Assembly (NCBI GenBank): GCA_963580285.1
Contig: OY757015.1
Location: forward strand, 145,140,082-145,204,081
Reading direction: 5' to 3'
DNA from: Lucinisca nassula
Lineage: Eukaryota; Mollusca; Bivalvia; Lucinida; Lucinidae
DNA length: 64,000 bases
The translations under genes and the position numbers were made by a program. A model generated the notes under the pieces. The model was given only the letters and a program-made list of their open reading frames with translations, did no database searches and was not told the DNA's origin. This document shows, one piece after another, positions 46,201-52,200 of the stretch (position 1 is its first letter; every line of letters begins with the position of its first letter).

Positions 46201-49200
46201 ATCAAAGGCTGATATAACAGTGTTTTATTAATATTATCATGTCATATAAACTGTATTAGTCATTTGTCTAAAAAGATAAAACTTCAGGAGAAAGAAGCAT
46301 TTATCTTAATTGTCCCTTTTTGTACCAAGTGGAATATTCCTCCTTTTTTTAGCAGGAGTCCATTTCAAAATTTAGGGGTGTCAGGTTGTGTTTTCTTCAA
46401 AATTTATTTGGAAAATGACTGAACTTTTAGCAAACAGTGGAGGCCCTGATCAGACGCCGCGTTTTGTGGCGTCTGATCTAGGCCTGCCAGGGTACCAGTT
46501 TAGGGGTTTCTGGTACTAAATGGGTTATACTAAATGTATCATCTTTAAATGTAATTCGGAGATGGTATTTTATAATTCACTTTATAACTCGCGCGCGTAA
46601 GTGTGCATGGATTCATGCATACGTGCATGACTGGTGTTGTTTTGTTGGTAAAGTCAGGGCAATTACATAAATCCTATTCATATACCCAAATGTCCAATCA
46701 GATCAACCTGCACACCCAGACTGTCTGGTCAGAGGTTTCGCTCATCTCCTTTTATTTATAATAGCTCAAAAGCCATAGTGATCCGATGTGAACAGCGGGT
46801 CAGATTACTCGGATGTGCAGACTGTTCTGAGTCTTACCTGGTTGCAGTTTTGTCGTCGTCCGCCGGCTAAACAGAAGTGATGGCAATGATCAGGAATCAG
46901 ACTTTAATTTCAAAATTCAATATTGAACTTAAATCTCTTCTGCAACTAGGTCTATCGGAACCCGAATTTTATGGTGACTTAGTATATAAATTCAGAAAAA
47001 TATATAACCGCAATGACTTCAGCTCCCAATTTCGTAAAATCATTCTTCGATATAAAAAGATTGGGTACAACATGGATGTTATACGACAGACTGCATGCAT
47101 GGTAGTTAACCCAATCACGCTTAGCAACTTTGCTTCCCCCTTTAATTGCACGCCGGTGGGTCAGGCCTCAGATTCTATGACGGCTCCAACGTAAAGGCTT
47201 ATTGAGAATTAGAGAGATCTTATTCAAGGTAATGTTGGTTGGTGCCTGATGCTCTGTCTCTGGTCGGGCCCATCGGAGTCTAACTGTTGGTTTTCTTTTG
47301 CTCCAGCATTTCAGTGGTTTCTTGCTGTCGAGTCCTCACCGTTGTCTCACCTCTGTGGTTCTTTGATTCTTTGTGTTCACGGAGATGTTGCACTGATGAG
47401 TTAGGAGGCCTTCATGCGGATTGAACAAATTATTTGTCTAAATCGCGACGGAAGTAAGGGCGAGGATTGTGGCCACGTAAAATCGATTTAAGCCCCCCAG
47501 TGAAAATCTTTCCACTGACCGTTCCAAGGCGGTTCTTCTGTGGCGGTTTGTTTATGTCGTTGTTTGTTACTTACTGTGTGTATCACTTGTGTCTTTTTAT
47601 TTTGGACGGCCATATGGCCATTTTGTGGGAAAATAACTGTCCTTATGGCCTTCCTTTGTTTAGGTTTCCATTATGGTCTGGTCGCTTAATGTTAGTGTTT
47701 CTTTTCCTTTGGTGTCTTTGATGGGTGGAGTAAGTTAATTGTATCGATTCCTGATCTTTGTCTTACTTCTACTTTTTTTAATTTTTCTTTCTTTTCAACC
47801 CGAAGATACTAAGTGAAGAAGCTTCCCGTCTGCTATTATCCGCGATACTATCGCTGACCATGTACAAAAACCGGGTAACGGTTATTTATAGCAGCATAAT
47901 TCTCCCTGTGAATTCAGAGTGTTGTGTAACTGCAAAGTTTGGACTGGTCCTACATTGTTTGCTTTAAACAGGTTAAACGAAACTGTCTAAGGCTCAGTTC
48001 AGGAAAAATTGCCCAAGCCAGTGCTCAGAGACAGTCGACCCCACGTGCTGACAGCGCTTTGATTTGTAGTTTAATTGTTTGAACTAAACACTAAAGCTTT
48101 TGATTTGGATACTTTGTAGGTTTACCCTAGATGGCATACTAACCGAGTTTAATTCTCTAAAGGGCAGCGTTCATCGTCTGAAGGCACAACTAGAAAATGT
48201 TGATCAGGACGTCAAAGACCAGTTCTCTACATTTCTGGAGGTAAGGTGTCTGATTTTATCAACAATATGGTTCGATAGTGTCCCATGAAAAGTATGCTTT
48301 GTTTTTACGTTTTTATACCCCGCCACACGATAGTGGCGGAGTATTATGTTATACCCTCCTGTGTCCGTCCGTCCGTCCGTCCGTATGTCCGTCCGTCCGT
48401 CCGTTCTTCGTTTCCGATCGATAACCTGAGTATTTTTTCACGGATTTTGTTCAAATTTTGCATACATATTGGTATCGGGATGAGTGGTTTGGGATTGTTA
48501 ATGGGCAAAATCCGTTAATTTTTAACAGAGTTATTGCCCTTTTCAGTATCTGAAAAATGGTTTTTGGCCTCTAATTCCCTTACTATATGGAATATCTGGA
48601 TGAAACTTCACAGATATATAGAGGACTAAACGGTTCATATTGTGGCCAAGGACTGCTACTCTGGCTGTTCCAGTTCTTGAGTTACCTGCCCTTGACATAT
48701 TTAAAAAATGCATTTTAGACTGTAGTTCGTTTATCATTTACAATATCTTGCTGAAACTTCATAGATATGTAGTAGATGAATTGTTATATACTGTGGTAAA
48801 GGAACATGACTCTGGCTTTCCCAGCGATTGAGTTATCTGCCTTTGAAATATCTGAAAAATGTTTTTTGGCCTCTAGATCCCTTACTATATGGAATATCTC
48901 GATGAAACTTCACAGATATATAGAGGACTTAATGGTTCATATCGTGGCCAAGGACCGCTACTCTGGCTATACCAGTTCTTGAGTTATCTGCCCTTGAAGT
49001 ATTTAAAATGCATTTTAGACTGTAGTTCCTTTATTATTTACAATATCTTGCTGAAACTTCATAGATATGTAGTAGATTAAATGTTACATACTGTGGCAAA
49101 GGAACATGACTCTGGCTTCCCCAGCAATTGAGTTATCTGCCCTTGAAATATATAAAAAAGGGATTTTGGCCTATAGTTCATTTATTATTTGAAATATATG

Positions 49201-52200
49201 GATAAAACTTCTACATCCTCTGCTGTCTGTCTGTCTGTCTGTCCATCCATTTGAATGTCTGTCCATCTGTCTGTCTGTCCCTTTTCAGTATCATAATTTT
49301 CTAATAATGTCAAGGCTTATTGAGTTGCCTTCCCATCAAATGTCTGAAAAATGGATTTTTACTTATGCTTCCTACATCTTCTAACAACTTCATCCACTCA
49401 CATTAAGACATTACACTTGCGGATCATATCTCTGCTATCCCCTTTCTAGTTATTTAGCCTTGATATATTTTCAAATAAGTTACATTGCTTAGCAGTGGCG
49501 GGGTATTATGCAGTGTCTGCGGTGCTTTTATTATTTATACAATTTCTGGTCAATTTTAGAAAATCATCACGTATAAGCTACAATGTAGATGTGATACGAC
49601 ACTTAACCCAATCATGGTTACATAGCCTTTCATAGGAGTATAAGTTTTATACAAAAATAAATCGCTTCTTTCATCAGTAGCTAGTTATTGCATATTGTAC
49701 AGAATAGAATCACCCGCATCTTAAGCAGCAAGAATACATTTCGAAATTTAGGGGTATCTTCAGAAAGGTTTCTTCAGAATCTGATTTTGCAAAACTTTGA
49801 TGGCTGAAAGTTTTGGAAATAGTGAATGCACTGTTTTATGGTGTCTGACTGAGTGTCTCGTTTTGGGATCCCTGCATACAATGGGCTACCTGTGGTCACT
49901 GATCAGACTTTTTAGCAGAAACGTCGTAGTTTGGCCCACTTGCATTCTTGAGAATGCCATATTTTTCTTGAAGGATGCTTATTTATTTTATACGCCATGA
50001 ATTTATATGAAATAGTCATTCATATAGAATAAGATATGCCTGAACCACCGTTTTACTACTTGCAGGATGCTGAAAACGACGTAGGTGACGTAGATGAGGC
50101 GATAGGTAGAGTACAAAAACTGTCCGTCCGGCTGGCTAACCATTACTGTGAAAATGAGAACTCCTTCAAAGTGGATGAATTTCTGGAGGCTTTCAAGGAA
50201 TTCTGTGAGAAATGTAAGAGCTGTCAGCAGGATCTTGAGACATGGAGAGTTAACGAAGAAAAGGCTGAACAGAGGAGAAAGACACAGGCAGAACTGGCTG
50301 AGAAACGTAGAAGTATGTTGACAGAAATGCATTATAAGTAGGCTAAAATGATACATACACCCGATTTTCTGCGGACATCTTTAAAAACAAAAACACCCGA
50401 TAGAAAGTAACCCAACAAAATCCTTCACGTAGATTATTACGCTTACAAAGCCAAATAGAAGTGAAGGCAATGACCAGGAATCGAAACAATTAACCCCAAA
50501 CCCATTTTATTGAAATACAAGCAATATGTTAATGGGGAAAAAAAGCAAAGAAACCCTGTTTCAAAAACTTCGTGAAATTTGCTTTAATTTTGTCGTGTAA
50601 ACAGCCGGAGCCCTTTCACGGTACTTCTCCTAGGGCTCCGGCTGAAAAAGGGGCTTTCAAGATTGAAGTTTTGATTATTTGAAAGTATTGATAATGTTTG
50701 TTGGTTGGTTTGAATTTTCGCGGCCCATTCAACATTATTTAGGTTATTTCGAGCCGGCCAGGTTACCTTACTGCACTTTTCCTGGGAAGGCTTCGAAATT
50801 CGCAAAATTGCAGGTTTCCTCTGGCTTACTTTGCCGCATCATTACAGGGTCACTGATGAGGCTTTTTTAGCCGAAACTATGTAGTATGACCCATCTTCTT
50901 TCTTATGAATGTTTTCATTGGTCAATCTATCTATCTTCTTATACTGAGTCGGTCATATTTGGCCATTACCTCAGTCTTAAAGGAACTCATTTTTTTGTTT
51001 TTATTTGCCTTCACTGCAGCTGGTGTTGTGCCGTGTGGCGGCCGTAAAAAGTCTCCCCGTACATCAACCATAGTGCAGTTTATATTTTACTTTTGGTCCT
51101 TTGAGATCAGCGTGAATATTCTGAGACATTAGAAATAGATTATTGGTTTAGACTCATATTCTAGACAGGTTTTTAATTATTTGGACCCCATTTTGATTTA
51201 TATCAGTTTTTGAATCGACTGCCTATTCGAAATTCGCAAAATGGCAGATTTCCTCTGGCTTTCTTTGCCGCATCATTACAGGGTCACTGATGAGGCTTTA
51301 TTAGCCGAAACTACGTAGTATGACCCATCTTCTGTCTTATGAATGTTTTCATTGTTCTTAAAGGAACTCATTTTTGATTTTTAATTGTGTAAGTGGCGAA
51401 CCAATACAGTACACATTCTTTCATCAGAAACTGACAACTACCCTTCTTGCCTAATATGACTCCTGGTTTGGAATTATGAGCAACTGGCGTTTACAGTGTT
51501 GTACATTATTTTTCATATATTTGCCCAAAATCATAGATTTCGGTTACGCGTTAGGCGTTAACGAGTACTCACAATCTATGTTTAAAGCAGAAATATAAAA
51601 AAAAATCGGATTTTTATAGGCAAATGTTCCCCTTTTTGAGGAGCAAAATTCTCAATGTATTTGAATAGGCGAGTTCTTGTAATGTCTTGGCTATAGACGG
51701 ATCCAATGTTTAGACACGTGACCTTGTTTACATTTCACTGCGCATGCGCCAATTACCTCCCCTGTCGAGGTACTCTTTTATCTGGTTGGCAAAACATGAC
51801 TGTTGCCATACAATGTCTATGAGAATTTCGAATATTTATCGTGTGATTAAACTCATTTCTTTTCCAAAAATTTACTGATCCTTCTCAGTTTGTGTTTTTG
51901 AAGTAATAAATGATATAGAACCAGTCTCTTCTGACATTTTATCGCACATTTTGTTGCCTAAAAAGCGTTATAAAACTACCCACCATCACGCCCAAACGTA
52001 GTCGATGCGCTTTATTTAACGAATGGAAATAAGATAAAAGAATGTATATTTTCTATCCAATTTTATACGAAAAAGAAGCAGTTTAATGTCAAAAATGGTT
52101 TGTGGAAAACAGTTCAGATAGAAAGACGATTTAACAAAGGTTATTACAGAAAATAATTCGTGCTACATCAACGGTAGAGTATGGAACCGGAAGTTTTTTT

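Larger units (their letters stand above)
50790..51384 (+). mobile_element. Retrozyme-like element, locus 3 (two hammerhead motifs)
   Basis: Partial unit, hammerhead 3a, a full unit with a ~51-bp insertion near 50921-50975 (period 434), hammerhead 3b, and the usual tail. In formin intron 12, sense to the gene. Confidence 0.8.
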
